Positions 52,554 to 64,000 of a DNA stretch of 64,000 nucleotides are shown piece by piece (within the stretch, counting starts at the first letter, position 1; the number at the start of each line of letters is the position of its first letter). The notes below the pieces were generated by a model that did no database searches, had not been told where the DNA came from, and was given only the letters and a program-made list of their open reading frames with translations. The translations under genes and the position numbers were made by a program. This stretch comes from Macrocybe gigantea (Eukaryota; Basidiomycota; Agaricomycetes; Agaricales; Callistosporiaceae): NCBI GenBank assembly GCA_011319805.1, contig SJRY01000250.1, positions 62,001 to 126,000 of the forward strand. Reading direction: 5' to 3'.

Positions 52554-54961
52554 ATGCCTACCTTGGTCTGTACGGCAAAGGCGTCCTACAAGAAACTCCC
52601 GGGCACGCTAGAACTAACCGACTCGTATCTTCAATGGACCCAGGATGGAAAGAAGGCCCCTTCCATCCGCGTCCCTTATTCTGAGGCCGCCTGTAAGTCT
52701 TGTCAAATTCGACGTCTCGCGTGTCCTGCCGTAGAGTTGATTTCCAATACAGCTCTCTTCTGCAGCAAAGAGGCGCAGCGCAAGTCAGATTGAAGGTCGG
52801 GCTCGTGGGAAACGACGCAGGACATAACTTTACCTTCACGGCACCTCAGAACGTCGCGTATGCCGAACGAGAAAGGTTCAAGCAGGAACTCACCGCCATC
52901 ATAAGCCATAATCGCGCTACAGCTGGAACTCCGAGGCCGACGATCAGTTCTTCGGGTGTGACAACGGCTGCTCCGACGCCAACGTCTAACGCCCCGACCC
53001 CAAGAGGATTAAATGTGCCACCCGCTCCTTCAAGTTCACGGGCAGCCTCCGTGTCCAGCGATCGCAGATCTACTCCCGTTATTGCTGGAAATGATCCCGC
53101 CAGCGACTTCAGGCTACGGAAGAAGGTTCTCATTGCCAATCCCGAGTTGGGTGCTCTGCATCGCGATCTTGTCATGAGTGGTCAAATCACAGAGGCAGAC
53201 TTCTGGGATGGTCGTGAGGTGCTCTTCCTCTTTTCCTCTTTTAACCTTCTATCTCCTCATGTGTCGTGATACTTATGTTAGCACCTTTTACTCGCCGAGG
53301 CTGCTGCAGAAAACCAGCGAAAAGGGAAACCAGGCCCACTGGTGGATCCACGCCCCGAAACAGTGGAAGGAGGAGAAATCAAAATTCGAATAACGCCACA
53401 ACTTGTTCATGATATTTTCGACGAATATCCCGTCGTAGCGAAAGCATACAACGACAATGTGCCCCATAAAGTAGTTGTCATTTTCATCCTTTCTCCGGCC
53501 GTTGCTAATACGGCGCAACAGTTGACGGAGGAGAGCTTTTGGAAACGTTATTTTCAATCCAAGTTGTTCAACGCTCACCGTGCCTCCATCCGTTCCTCTG
53601 CTACTCAACATGTTGTAAAAGATGATCCTATATTTGACAAATACCTCGAGAAGGAAGACGATGGTACGCGTTTGTTTTTCTCTTTTCACAAATCTTGTGC
53701 AAGAATACATTTTCTTTACCTTCTAAACCAGAGCAGGAACCCCGCCATCAGCGGAACGAAAAGGTTGATCTCTTCGTTGACCTCGGTGCGACTCAGCGGG
53801 ACCACGTCGAGGTGATGTACTCACCTTATCGGCGCTCTCTTCGTTGACTGACTTATAATGCAGACTGGTAATGAGAAAGATGTCACAATGCAGGCTGGCC
53901 GTCAGAAAGGCGCATTGCCTCTTATACGTAGGTTCAACGAACACTCTGAGAGGCTCCTGAATTCGGCCTTGTGAGAATCTGCTTTTCGTCACCAACGCGC
54001 ATGTATAACTTATTTTCTTGTCCTTAATCAAGGGGCGATTTCTTGCCCTCAAAGCGGCAACGCACGTCAACTGGAGAGGTATAACCGGGTTTGGTTGTCG
54101 GATATGGTCAAGCTTTGAGGCTTACTGCACCGTTCGCAAACCAGGATGATTATTCGGAAATTGACTTGGAGGACCTGCATAATCCCGAGACATCAACGGG
54201 GATGCTTTTGGACATGCAAGACCGACAGCGTTACTTTGAAGGTCGGATAAATACATCTGGGGCGGCTAGCATGGTTTGAATGGAATACCTTGAGCGAAGT
54301 CTTCATCTTGATATCTCATCTAGGACCTCGATCTTCCGAGCCTCGTGAGTGAAACCAAAACGAGGCTCGAAGGTTGGGATTTCAATCTAACACAGGTACT
54401 CTCGAGTTTTTCGAATCTTCCGCCAGACTGATTTATTGCCATCGCAGCTCAAGATTGAGCGCAAGTCCGGCGATGCCGCTCTTTTGGCTATGACACAAAA
54501 CGTAGCTGCACGGTTAGATACCCGATCCCGGAAGAGTTTGTGGCACCATTTTCACGTAGCGGAGTATGCACGAACTGCTCACATTCTGTAGGCGATATAC
54601 CCGACGGACTTTACAGGCAAATGATGACTTGTCAGACGGCTGCAAACGAGTTTCTGCGGCAATTCTGGTCTGCAATGTACCCTTCTACGCTTGATGATCA
54701 GGTGGTTGCGGCGGCCACACCTGCCCAGCGTTCGGCTAAGGCCGCCAAGATGATCGGATATCTGACAAGAACCCAAGAAAAAGTAGACGCCATCATTCAG
54801 CTCGCACAACAGCATGGTATTGATTCTGCTGGAGTCAAAATTGTATGCTTTGTTTCTTTCTATGTCAAATTCACTCACCAGGTTCCAAGGCAATGAGACC
54901 AGTTTTAAATTCTGTTAATCAAGCACTTGCATTTTATCGCAAGAAAGCATCTCGCACATAA
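52554..54961 (+). CDS. TFB1: TFIIH core subunit Tfb1 (p62)
   Basis: Tfb1 is the p62 subunit of TFIIH, which acts in RNA polymerase II initiation and nucleotide excision repair. The N-terminal PH domain starts MPTLVCTAKASYKKLPGTLE and continues LQWTQDGKKAPSIRVPYSEA and VGNDAGHNFTFTAPQNVAYA. Two BSD domains follow, with LHRDLVMSGQITEADFWDGR and NVPHKLTEESFWKRYFQSK. The C-terminal helical part holds DLDLPSLVSETKTRLEGWDF and SRKSDIPDGLYRQMMTCQTA, ending LNSVNQALAFYRKKASRT. About ten introns, all GT-AG. An in-frame ATG at 52455 would add 33 residues unlike the family, so 52554 is preferred. About 600 residues. Confidence 0.92.
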
Positions 54962-55073
54962 ACTATCGTTCGATCGATGCTATTAATCCAACATGCATAT
55001 CCTATGATATATCTTTGTAAAATGTTCATACTGTATGTGTACTGCAAAACTTGTCTAATAGAGAATTTTGGGG

Positions 55074-57904
55074 TTATTGGAATGGACTTTGCTGTTTCTG
55101 GAATTGCGCGTTCGTCGCCGTGCATTCATATGTTGTGTACATCACCATCAGATGGAGGGTTAACGCATAGAGCACGAAGAACGCCCGAGCACGACGATTG
55201 CCCAAAATAGCCCGTGTGAGGACAAGAACACCGCGCTCCACAGGATTGAGGCTTTCATATGCACGGGTGGCTTCCTAAACACAACATCTGCTAAACGTTG
55301 CAGCTGTCAAGTAGAAAAATGATACGCACACGACCACGGAATGCTTCAAATGGGTTCATGGACTGTTCGTACCGAGCGTGATATTTGTTCATTTCTTCGA
55401 CACCTCCGCTTGGAGCCGGTAACGGATCGAGTTGCGTAACGGGCCGAGAGCCAGATTCCTCCCGATAACTCTGCATGTATCGAACTTTCTCGTACAATTT
55501 GAGGTTGTCTGATTGTAGTCCTTTGACCTCGGAGCGGAGCTCTGAAATGATGTTGAACTGTTTACGGAGTTCCTGCAATGTGATGGAAATAGCAGATATT
55601 AATCAGCCTCGAGTCTCGACTTCACTACATAATCCGAACCTCCTCCAGCTCCGCGTTGCGTTGTCGAAATCGGTCACGCTGGCTCGTAACAATTGGCAAG
55701 ATCGATGAATCAGCAGAAGGTGCGAAAAGGATGCGCGTTGATGAATCCTGGCATGTAAGCGTTAGGATGTTGCCTCACAGGGGCGGGTCGAAGTAGAAGA
55801 TTACTTGTGCCTTTTTGCCTATAAAGTCGAAGTCTTCGTGATCGGCAATGTCGTCGCCGTCAGCCTTCTGCTTGTTCATAGACAATAGGTCATTCTCCAG
55901 TTTCTCATTCAAGGCTCTCTGACGTTCTAGATCCGCAGTCACGACTTGAAGTTGATTCTGAGAGTTCTGGAGAGACTCTTTCAACTCGCTATGTAGAATC
56001 TGTTCGTGAACGGTAAGTATGATTGCGATGATAAGAAATACCAGTCGTACTCTAAATTTCGTTAACTCTTCCAGTATGCGCTTGTTCTTCGTTGCCAAGA
56101 GGACTTCCAATGAAGCGCCTTCTTGCGTACTCGTCTTCGCCGCATTGGGGTTAGGAAGCTGCAATTCTGGCGCCGCGGCCCCATTTTGGGCAGCCTCTGC
56201 ATCATCATCTAAACCGCCAAATTCAACGTACTGTAAAAAGATCAACCGTAATACTCAGTTTAACATGGAGGCTGTGCGCAATGCGGGATGACCTTCATGA
56301 TTTCAAGTTCTCTTTTAATTTCGTCATAATCATCGTATTGCTTCAAACGCTGTTTCAGCGAATCGACCTCTTCGGCCTGGTAATCAACATTCATTAGGAC
56401 ATAACGTGAAGGCACAAAGACATTAAACTGTACCGACCTTCTTCTTAGCTTCCCTAGTCACCTCATCCAACTTCTTTGCGGCAGCGTTCTGCGCATCCGA
56501 CATGGCTGATCGTTGGACGCCCAGCACTGCAGACATACGTTGAACTTCCTGTCGAGCTCTGATACTTGTGACTCCAGGGCTTGGACCCTATAAACTGTTT
56601 AAGATCAAAAAGAACTGTTGAAAGACTGTCACGGACTTCTCGGAATTATCGACCTCCCCACGCATAGATTCAATCTCTGCACGCAGGATTTCCTGACAGA
56701 AAGTACAGTGAAGTCATCAAGAGAGACAATATCGTACATACATTGCGACGTTCTACTGTTGCTACCCGAGTATTAGCACGCTCCAAGTCTGCCACGATCA
56801 TGTCGAGTTCAGCTAATCTAGAGGCAACTTCTTGGTCTTTACATTTTGCAGTCAGTCTATGAAAATGACCTAAAGCATCGTGTTCACCTTGCCGTTGGCT
56901 ATGGTCCAAAAGTTTTGCTTGATTCGATTCGTTCGATAATCGCAGATCGAGTAATTGTTGCTTAGCCAAAGATACTTGACGCTGGAGATCCTGTTCCCTA
57001 GTCCAATTCCAAGTTTGAAGGTGGCTTCTGAGGAGTCGCGACAAAGCTTACCTTTCTTCGTAATTCCTCAGCTTTTCGTCGTACGTGGCATTGAGTTCGT
57101 TCTCCTTCAACAAAACCTTTTCCTTGATCATGTCGTCCATCTGCGATCGAATAAGTTTCGGTGTAAGATGGTGCTGTAAGTTAGACTCGGACCTTCTGCT
57201 CATATTGTTCTAGCTTGCTTTCCAACTTGTTCTTCGTGCTCCCAGATAGGTGAGCTCTGTGAGGGTTTTCTGCAAGTTCGTGTTATCGTCTCGCAAACGT
57301 CTGACCTCATCTTGGAGTTCAGCGGCTTCAGCCACTTTTATGGTCTGATCCTGGAACTAGAGTCAATGCCTTGCGTGGTATAACGCTGAGATGATGAGCA
57401 ACCGTACCACTGCCGCTTCCAAAAGTGGGTATGGGTCAGGGGCTTCAGCCAGCACTTTATAAACGTTCAGGAATGCATTCTCGGATGATTTTGAACGCTT
57501 GGTAAGATTATCAATTTCAGTTTGGTATGCTGTAGAACACAAAAATGAGTTGGCAAGGCAAATGCACTACTACTACAGGGACGTGTACCCTTCAATAAGC
57601 CCTTGAACGCATTCAACTTTTCGCCGTCTGGCAATTTCTTAAATTCTGGTCAAGTGAGTGACACCGCCAAGATGGAAGGGCTGTGCAATGCGAACCCTTG
57701 GTCTTTTCTGCCAATGCTTTGCGGCCCACAACGCTCTCCTTCTGGTTGTCGACTAGCTCGACACCTTGTGCATCGAGGGACCTCTGAAGGTCCGTGAGGT
57801 TGATCTCTAGAGAAACAGGTGAGTAACACGTCGGAAGGTGCAACTGTGAATACACCTTTCCATGTTGCCAAAGCGGCAGAGAAATTGTGTTCGACTGAGG
57901 ACAT
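55074..57904 (-). CDS. COY1: Coy1/CASP-type Golgi coiled-coil membrane protein
   Basis: CASP/Coy1 is a tail-anchored Golgi coiled-coil protein that tethers vesicles in intra-Golgi transport. The start [16 protein letters not shown] splices to [20 protein letters not shown] and [20 protein letters not shown]. Long coiled coils follow ([56 protein letters not shown]). The C-terminal CASP domain is clear: [17 protein letters not shown] start, [33 protein letters not shown], and the membrane anchor [20 protein letters not shown] followed by a short tail ending QQSPFQ. Roughly thirteen to fifteen introns. About 670 residues. Its start is 85 bp from the divergent MRPS9 start. Confidence 0.93.
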
Positions 57905-57989
57905 GGTTGGAGACTATAGTTGTCAATGCAAAGCAGCTCACGTAGCATATTACACGCACGTGACACTGCTTTTTTCGTTGCTCACCACC

Positions 57990-59159
57990 ATGAACGTAGC
58001 ACGCCTTCGCTGGCCGTTCCAGCGAGCGTATTCGACCGTCCGGCCCTTTGTGCCACCTTCCCAGCTTCACGATGTGGGTCCGCGATTGGGCCCTTCCACC
58101 CGCAGAGGAAGCAGACGTAGACGTAGAACAAGTGAGGAGGACGATGATGATAGGGACATGTTCGCGCGGAGGAACAACGTCGACGGCATCAAAGCCATGC
58201 CAGAATCCTCCACATTTTATACCAGTCGCTCACTCTACTATGACCAATTGCTGGAACTTCAGCGCGCAAATGCCCAGGCGCGCGGCGCTCTCAAAACATT
58301 ACAGCTTCTTCCCCTTCCAAAATTTGCTAGAGACAGCCTGCCTCGCGTTCCGACAGTCTGGAAGAATCAAGATGAAATGTCTGCCGATTTCCGGAGTAGG
58401 CTTACTACCACTCGCTACCGTCGCGTCACGTCGCTTCTTAGTGAATTGAACACCTACCACAACATCGCAAGCACAGCAGGGTGCTCCGATTTGGCTCAGA
58501 CCATCGGACAGATCATCTCGATGTTCGAAAGCGGGAAAAAGGAGGCCGTTCTTGCCCGTGGCGTCAGAAAGAAGGTAACTTTGGACGAATTCGGCCGGTC
58601 TTACACTGTTGGCAAGCGGAAGACGAGTTCCGCTCGGGTTTGGATGATCCCAGTCAAGGAGCAGACCGTGCCATCTCAGGCGTCGGAACTCGAAGCAATG
58701 TACAACATACAGCGCTCTAATTTGACAGCTACAACAATTCTGGTTAATAACATACCCCTCGCCGAATATTTCGTCCATCCTGCAGATCGGGAGCGTATTG
58801 TCCGCCCTTTGAAAATTGCTGGTGTTCTGGGCGCATACAACGTATTTGCCATCGTTCGCGGTGGTGGAACAACGGGCCAGTCGGGTGCCCTTGCGCACGG
58901 TATTGCCAGGGGTCTCGTAACCCACGAACCACACTTGGAAACGCTACTCAGGAAAGGTAAGAAGGTCGACCCCCCCACCACTAACCAGATTTCTAAACGA
59001 AACCATTTCAGCCAAACTTACGAGACGTGATCCTCGTATGGTCGAACGTAAGAAGACAGGCCTCGCGAAGGCTCGCAAAAGGGCAAGTTCATCTTCTGCT
59101 TCACGACAGCTGTACGACGGTCTAATATATCTCTCCAGTACACATGGGTCAAACGATAG
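57990..59159 (+). CDS. MRPS9: mitochondrial ribosomal protein uS9m
   Basis: This is the mitochondrial small-subunit protein S9. The N-terminus MNVARLRWPFQRAYSTVRPF is a basic targeting sequence. After a family-specific middle region comes the S9 domain: GVRKKVTLDEFGRSYTVGKR, KTSSARVWMIPVKEQTV, ILVNNIPLAEYFVHPADRER, YNVFAIVRGGGTTGQSGAL and AHGIARGLVTHEPHLETLLR. The last exons give LTRRDPRMVERKKTGLAKAR, and after the GC-AG intron 59083-59138 the ending KRYTWVKR, the near-invariant S9 C-terminus needed at the P site. Ignoring that intron gives a wrong extended tail. About 380 residues. No frame break was found. Confidence 0.94.
59083..59138 (+). other. GC-AG intron in MRPS9
   Basis: The donor is AGG|GCAAGT, the classical GC donor with an otherwise perfect GYAAGT match, and the acceptor is CTCCAG. 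Removing 56 nt gives KARKRYTWVKR at the end of the protein, the known S9 C-terminus, so the intron is well fixed. Confidence 0.85.
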
Positions 59160-59316
59160 TATTGTTATTCCCAATATACAGTTCAATTACTACACTAGTC
59201 TATTACATTCATATGGTGCTCCGACCTCAACAATGACCATTCATGAGGTATCAGAAGATGGAAATAAAATCTGGAGTCGTACAAACTACCATAACAATAT
59301 CATAACCAAAGGAGGC

Positions 59317-62300
59317 TCATTGGAAAAAGATCTGCTGCACATCGGACTGCGCAAACGTTAAACCACATGCTGGACACTTGCGTTGTCGCGTTGCGATTCG
59401 CGCATCAACGCAATTTTTACAGAAAGCTATAGCGATGTGAATTCCATGTCGACTAATAATGAGATGGATGCGTACTATGCATGCATTTCGTGATAACAGT
59501 ATTTCGAAATGAGAGTTGACACGTCGAACACTTTAGTATTTTCTGGGTGACCGTGAGTAGACAAGGCAACCATTAAATAAAACATCGGCATACCAAGAGC
59601 CCAGCAATTTCACCGTCGTCTGTCTGTCCATTAGTTGATACAGCATCCTTCAGCTTCTGCTCGAACTCCTTTCTAGACCGGACGAGGCTATCTTCCAGCT
59701 TCTTCAACTCGCTCCGCTTGTGATCAGCTAATTTTTCGCGGTCCAGGGTTAATGTCCGGATCTCGGGGGAGATATCAGGAAAATTAACGTTCCCACTGAC
59801 GACATTAACGCTCACCTCCAACCCTCTCTGTTTCTCCGTCTCTGCGCGTGTCTTCCATAATGCCACATCCGCCTCGAGAGTTTCTGCCCTGTTTTTATAA
59901 GCTTCTATGACCTTTTTGACAGCCGCAAGCTCTTTTTCTAATGAGATCTTCAGACTAGAGTCAACGCAGAAACTGTGACAGTGAACCAAACAAAACGAAC
60001 CACTTGACTGCTAAGGTTTTTCTCTACGTCTCTCAAGCGGTCAACCAGCTTCGCTTGCTTCTCACAATTTCGAGCTTGGTTTTTTCGCTCGGCATCGATC
60101 GCTTCCTTGTCACGCATAGTGGCATAAAATTTGTTATCCGACTTAGCTTTCTGGATAACATTCGCTTATGAATTTGCAGCACCATCAGATCGAGAAAAAG
60201 TGCATACCTCAAGGCTACTCTTGACAAGACGATCTTCTAAAGCTGCAAGATCAAAGACCTTGTTCTTCACCTGCTTGTCCAGAGACTCCCAAGCCGCCGA
60301 TAACCTTTCGAGCTCTGCGTATAGAGGAGCTTCTTCCTGCAGAATATGAGCATCAGGAAACAATAAAAGGGGATAAACACACTTGTTTCCGTTGGTCTTC
60401 CTGTAAGCGTAACTTCGCTATTTCGTCAGCTTTACGGTGCACCTGGTCGACGAGTGACGACGCATCAGGCGACAGCGTAGAAGGGTTGCCGTAAACAGAT
60501 TTGTATTTTTCAAGTTGGGCAGAGACCTCAGACAACTGTTGGAGGAGTTCCGTCTTAGTTCTAAACAACTCCGCCCTGTCCGGACTGGTTTCTTGCAGAC
60601 TCTGTTCAAACGCAGCAACCCGAGAATCCGCAACACTGCTCTCGATGTTAACCATGATCTTTAGAAGGCCAAGAAGGAGCGTACGTCAGTTTAGCTTTGA
60701 GATGGTCGATATATGTCATATCGTCGGTTGTTGCGTTTGCAAGGAAAGCAACCAATTCTTTGTCACCAGCGTTTGCAGCAAGCAGGGTTTTGCAACGACG
60801 AAGCTCAGACTCCAGAGCTAGTATTCGTTCCTGGACATAAATTTCAGTATTGCCTCGGATACATAAGAGAGCCGGGGCGCACGTGACGTGACTCCGCCAA
60901 GGTCTTGAACTCCTGAAGTGATATCAACTTTACACTATCCTTGGCTTTCCGTTCTGTAAGCTCTGCACTAATTTGCTCCCGCTGATCACGTAGACGAGCA
61001 TTTTCTGCATCACGCTTCGAAAGCATAGCTCTCAGCTCCTGGCATCCCTGATTTGCGGCTGCCTGATGACAGTGCTCAGGCGAATCACCAGAAAAAAAGA
61101 GTACATGGCACGTACGATGGTTTGCTCCTCAAAGTCCTGTCTAAAAAGCTTGAGATTGTTCAGCTCCTCGTTCGAGCGTGCCAACTGTGTTCTCGCATCC
61201 GATATCGTTGCTTCCAGCGTTGACGCATGATCCAACAGTATTGTATATTGCGGATGCTCGCATACTTTCTCCCAAGACATGAGTTTTAGCTGAAAATGAT
61301 TGTCAACATGATGAGACGTCAATCTGAATGTCGACGAGAACGCTCGCCTCTGACTCCGCAATCGTTTTTGCGTCGCGCAACGCGGCAATCTCTTTCTCAA
61401 GGTCAGTGATGCTGCCGTCCCGTAATTTAACCTGTTCGCGCAGAATATCAACTTCGAGCGGGTTCGCATTCACAGGCGCCAAAGGCGATTGTGTTGAGGG
61501 CTATAGGTGAATTAGAAGGAAAAAACAAAAATCAGAATGACCAGAACTCCCACCATTAACCGAACCACTCACTACAGGAGAGGACGGCTTTCGCTGTGGC
61601 TCCTCTTTCGGTTCCTCCTTAGCTTTTTCAACCCGCGATTCCATTGCCGCGACAGTTTTGCTCTTTATTCGCTCTAGGCGATTCTCCGCCGTAACTAACG
61701 CGTTGTGGTATTCATCGCGCTGCGACTCGGCATCTTGTAACTTCAAGCGCATGCTAGCGACCTCGGACCTCAATGACATACACTTCCAGTGATATCAACA
61801 AGCCAGCATAATGGACAAAATGCCAGTACGAACCTCTATACTTGCATTTTGGGACAGTTGTAGAGCGGCAGCTTCCTGTGACCCTGCATGCAATGAAACT
61901 AGTTCGTTGACCAATGTCTGTGTCGCGTTCATGTTGTCTTCTAATAGTTTGTCAAATGCAGCAGGGTAATTATCATCTTGCATATGCGCAGTGAGGTCTA
62001 ACACATCTAGAGACGGTCATCGCGTAGGCGTCAAGGGTCACAGACGTGTATGAACAATCTCCAGTCACCTCTATTGACACTGCCTAGGTCTTCAGACTTG
62101 AGCAGATGGCGTACAGTCTCGAAAAGCTGCGAAGTTAGACATGTGAGTGCGACTGTCAGAAAATCAAGTCTGTCGACATGAACAAACCTGAACCCAGCAG
62201 GCAGATATTGCGGCGACCCCAGCCTCACAGGTTGACTTTCGCCTCTCGAGTTCAGCGATGCGAACTTGGCTGCGCTCATACTCACGCGAGTAGTGCTTCA

Positions 62301-62546
62301 TTCTGCGGAATATAGCCTCTTTTCTGAAAAGCTTGAAGGAAGAGGCCACTGTTGAGTATACTTCGCCAGTAGAAAATCTATGATGCTCCTTACTTCGAGG
62401 TTATCCGAGTCAGTGGGTTCTTCTAGATGCTCAGATTGATTGTAAGAGCCATTGACGCGAGGACTGCCAGCAGAATCTGAGAGTATTCGTTTCTTGATCA
62501 CCTTTGTGTCCTCTTCCTCTGAGTGCTGTCGTTTTCTAGACTCCAT
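59317..62546 (-). CDS. BRE1: Bre1-type E3 ubiquitin ligase for histone H2B
   Basis: Bre1 with Rad6 ubiquitylates histone H2B. The N-terminus is MESRKRQHSEEEDTKVIKKR. Most of the protein is coiled coil (for example SLRSEVASMRLKLQDAESQR; LDHASTLEATISDARTQLA; DREKLADHKRSELKKLEDS). At the C-terminus a RING finger is rebuilt from three exons: KILKCSTCQLSFRNTVITKC, MHTFCKNCVDARIATRQRKC and PACGLTFAQSDVQQIFFQ, ending at 59317. Missing the last two exons would give a RING-less product. There are about thirteen to fifteen introns, all GT-AG by eye, and roughly 790 residues, the normal size. It is convergent with MRPS9 (157 bp gap). Confidence 0.93.
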
Positions 62547-62652
62547 CGTTGCGAGACTGAAGACAAGAAACAGAGAGCGAGAACGACACCTAGCCGATTA
62601 CCAATATGTTTATCATTATTGTTCAGGAACAAATCCGCACAAATAAATTGAA

Positions 62653-64000
62653 TCAACAATAGCCCGTAGGAAGCCTCAACGTTACCCGTTCAGCTAGATC
62701 AACTATCTCGCAGTCCATCGCGCTTCCATCGCCAATCTGCGTCTCGACGCATGCAAAATCCATATCCTACGTGAAGTCAAGTCAAAAGGAAAATCATCGT
62801 CACACATTAGCTCACCTCTCCGAGAACCGTCATCGGTTGGTCTTTGGAGCATCTATTAGAATCTGTACGAAATGAGGCAAAGAGGCTTGACCTACGCCAA
62901 ACAGCAGCGTTGTACACTATACCCTGTCCCTCCCGAGCTATGAACGCTCTGACCGATTGAAGATCAGGCTTGTCATCTTTCCCATTCTTCGCAACCACAA
63001 CGAGATACTCTTGATGATGCTCGCCTTTGTTCATCGGAATGAACGCCTGATTGGTGTACAGATGCCGCTCAAGCGTCTTCAACTCCATGAGACCTTTCGA
63101 TGGGACATTGAACGTTCGGCATCTATAGACAGAAATACCCGCTGTTGCATTCGAATTTGTGGGATAAGACGATTGCAGAACGGTGAGCTTATGGAATTTC
63201 CAAGCCGTGTCTCCGTTGGCAGGGGTGACTCGCGTTCCTTTGGGCGTCGCTGCGCGATTTCATAGGCTTGGATCACTTGTCCGAACGGTGCAAATGCTTC
63301 GGGTGTCAGCGGCAGAACAGGAATGATCCCAGCAGATGGATAGACCGATGGAATGTTGTTCGGCGCAAGGTCTACCTCAGGCAATCCATCTCGATGCGTT
63401 TCATCGTCGTGCACATGATTCCCACTCCACTGTCGTCGACCCATGACTCTTAGCCTCTGTATTCCTCCATCTGGATAGATAGTCAGCTTCACATGGCTAA
63501 ACTTTCGTTCCTGTGCATCCTCGAGCTGGAAGTAGTGCTGTTTATGAGGGCCTAGTTTCGTACGGGGTAGCAAAAGAACCCAATCTTGCTCGGCCACCTC
63601 ATCCAAGGACATGCGTTGATCGGGATCAAGCAATAAGCCATGCATCTCACAACTCTCGGGATAGTTTCCTTTGAAATGGTTTGTGTCAATCTCCACATGT
63701 TCGAGGATGCCCAGCGTGCCCCTATGCGAGATCAGCGTCGAAAAAAGCAGACATGAGGAGACCGGCATACAATCTAATGATGACCCAGTCCTTGTGGTCC
63801 TGCGTGCGACTTCTCTTTGTTTCCCAACCACAGCCCATGTCCTTTCCTCTTCCTGGTAGAATGATGTTTGATCCAACGCCAAAGTGCTGATCAGATACTT
63901 TTTCTACATGACCACCAGCAAATACGTGGCTCAAATCAAAAAGTTCCGTTTCATCGACTGGCAAAACCGGTGATACATGTCCGTAAACTCGAAATCGAGC
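62653..64000 (-). CDS. allantoicase fused to ureidoglycolate lyase (cut by right edge)
   Basis: This gene encodes two steps of purine (allantoin) breakdown in one chain: allantoate to ureidoglycolate plus urea, then ureidoglycolate to glyoxylate plus urea. The 5' end lies beyond 64000. The allantoicase part has PVDETELFDLSHVFAGGHVE, DWVIIRL, then GTLGILEHVEIDTNHFKGNY, PESCEMHGLL and HVKLTIYPDGGIQRLRVMGR. A linker is followed by the lyase part: PVLPLTPEAFAPFGQVIQAY, SVYRCRTFNVPSKGLMELKT, LERHLYTNQAFIPMNKGEHH and EYLVVVAKN, then MDFACVETQIGDGSAMDCEI and the C-terminus LAERVTLRLPTGYC. The frame slips near 63240 between the two halves (one missing C: YEIAQRRP then GTRVTPANGD). At least four introns are needed. 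Fusions of this type are described in Cryptococcus (DAL2,3,3). Confidence 0.9.

Noticed and set aside
59083..59361. Longer C-terminus of MRPS9 read through the intron
   Set aside because: Reading through removes the invariant ending KRYTWVKR, which the GC-AG intron restores.

Overview
This 64 kb window is nuclear DNA from a filamentous basidiomycete fungus, most likely one of the Agaricomycetes. The evidence is dense genes packed on both strands, many short introns (about 50-90 nt, mostly GT-AG), CT-rich upstream regions, and a typical mushroom-type gene set. That set includes a CSL (CBF1/RBP-J-like) transcription factor, a homeodomain regulator, a GH45-like secreted protein and a fused allantoicase-ureidoglycolate lyase. 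I saw no transposon, rRNA, tRNA or CRISPR array. The exon models below come from reading frames, splice signals and family conservation by eye.

Layout, left to right. 1-1078: 3' part of a Ted1/Cdc1-type metallophosphoesterase. 1.2-3.4 kb (minus): a FIT/Scs3 lipid-droplet protein, then 5-aminolevulinate dehydratase. 4.2-8.2 kb (plus): Wee1 kinase. 8.7-11 kb (plus): homeobox factor. 11.6-16.9 kb: aldo-keto reductase, RING/TRAF-zinc-finger protein, BAG co-chaperone and the HOG-pathway MAPKK Pbs2, as two divergent pairs. 17.5-21.4 kb: cytosolic isoleucyl-tRNA synthetase. 21.5-26.3 kb: Snu23 splicing factor, Erd1 (EXS domain), formate dehydrogenase. 26.5-30 kb: Gcn5 acetyltransferase and a GH45/expansin-like secreted protein. 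30-36.3 kb: membrane-anchored cyclophilin, Dbp7 helicase, Esa1 acetyltransferase. 36.4-41.3 kb: a small membrane protein, the CSL factor and a doubtful short ORF. 42-46.7 kb: an unknown proline/serine-rich protein, a GRF-zinc-finger coiled-coil protein and a proteasome-assembly chaperone (Poc4/PAC4). 47-51 kb: Yak1 kinase. 51.4-55 kb: PHOSPHO-type HAD phosphatase and TFIIH subunit Tfb1. 55-62.5 kb: Coy1/CASP Golgi protein, mitochondrial ribosomal protein S9, Bre1 E3 ligase. 62.7-64 kb: allantoicase-ureidoglycolate lyase, cut by the window edge.

Most genes are housekeeping: chromatin (Gcn5, Esa1, Bre1), transcription and repair (Tfb1), splicing, ribosome biogenesis and translation (Dbp7, IleRS, MrpS9), ER/Golgi traffic (Erd1, Coy1), heme synthesis, and cell-cycle or stress kinases (Wee1, Pbs2, Yak1). 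They do not form a biosynthetic cluster. Two window-wide patterns stand out. First, about eighteen single-base frame breaks interrupt conserved genes; nearly all look like one missing base, often in a short homopolymer, which points to sequence error rather than gene decay. Second, many genes form divergent pairs with only 42-261 bp between start codons. Four conserved junctions use GC-AG introns.
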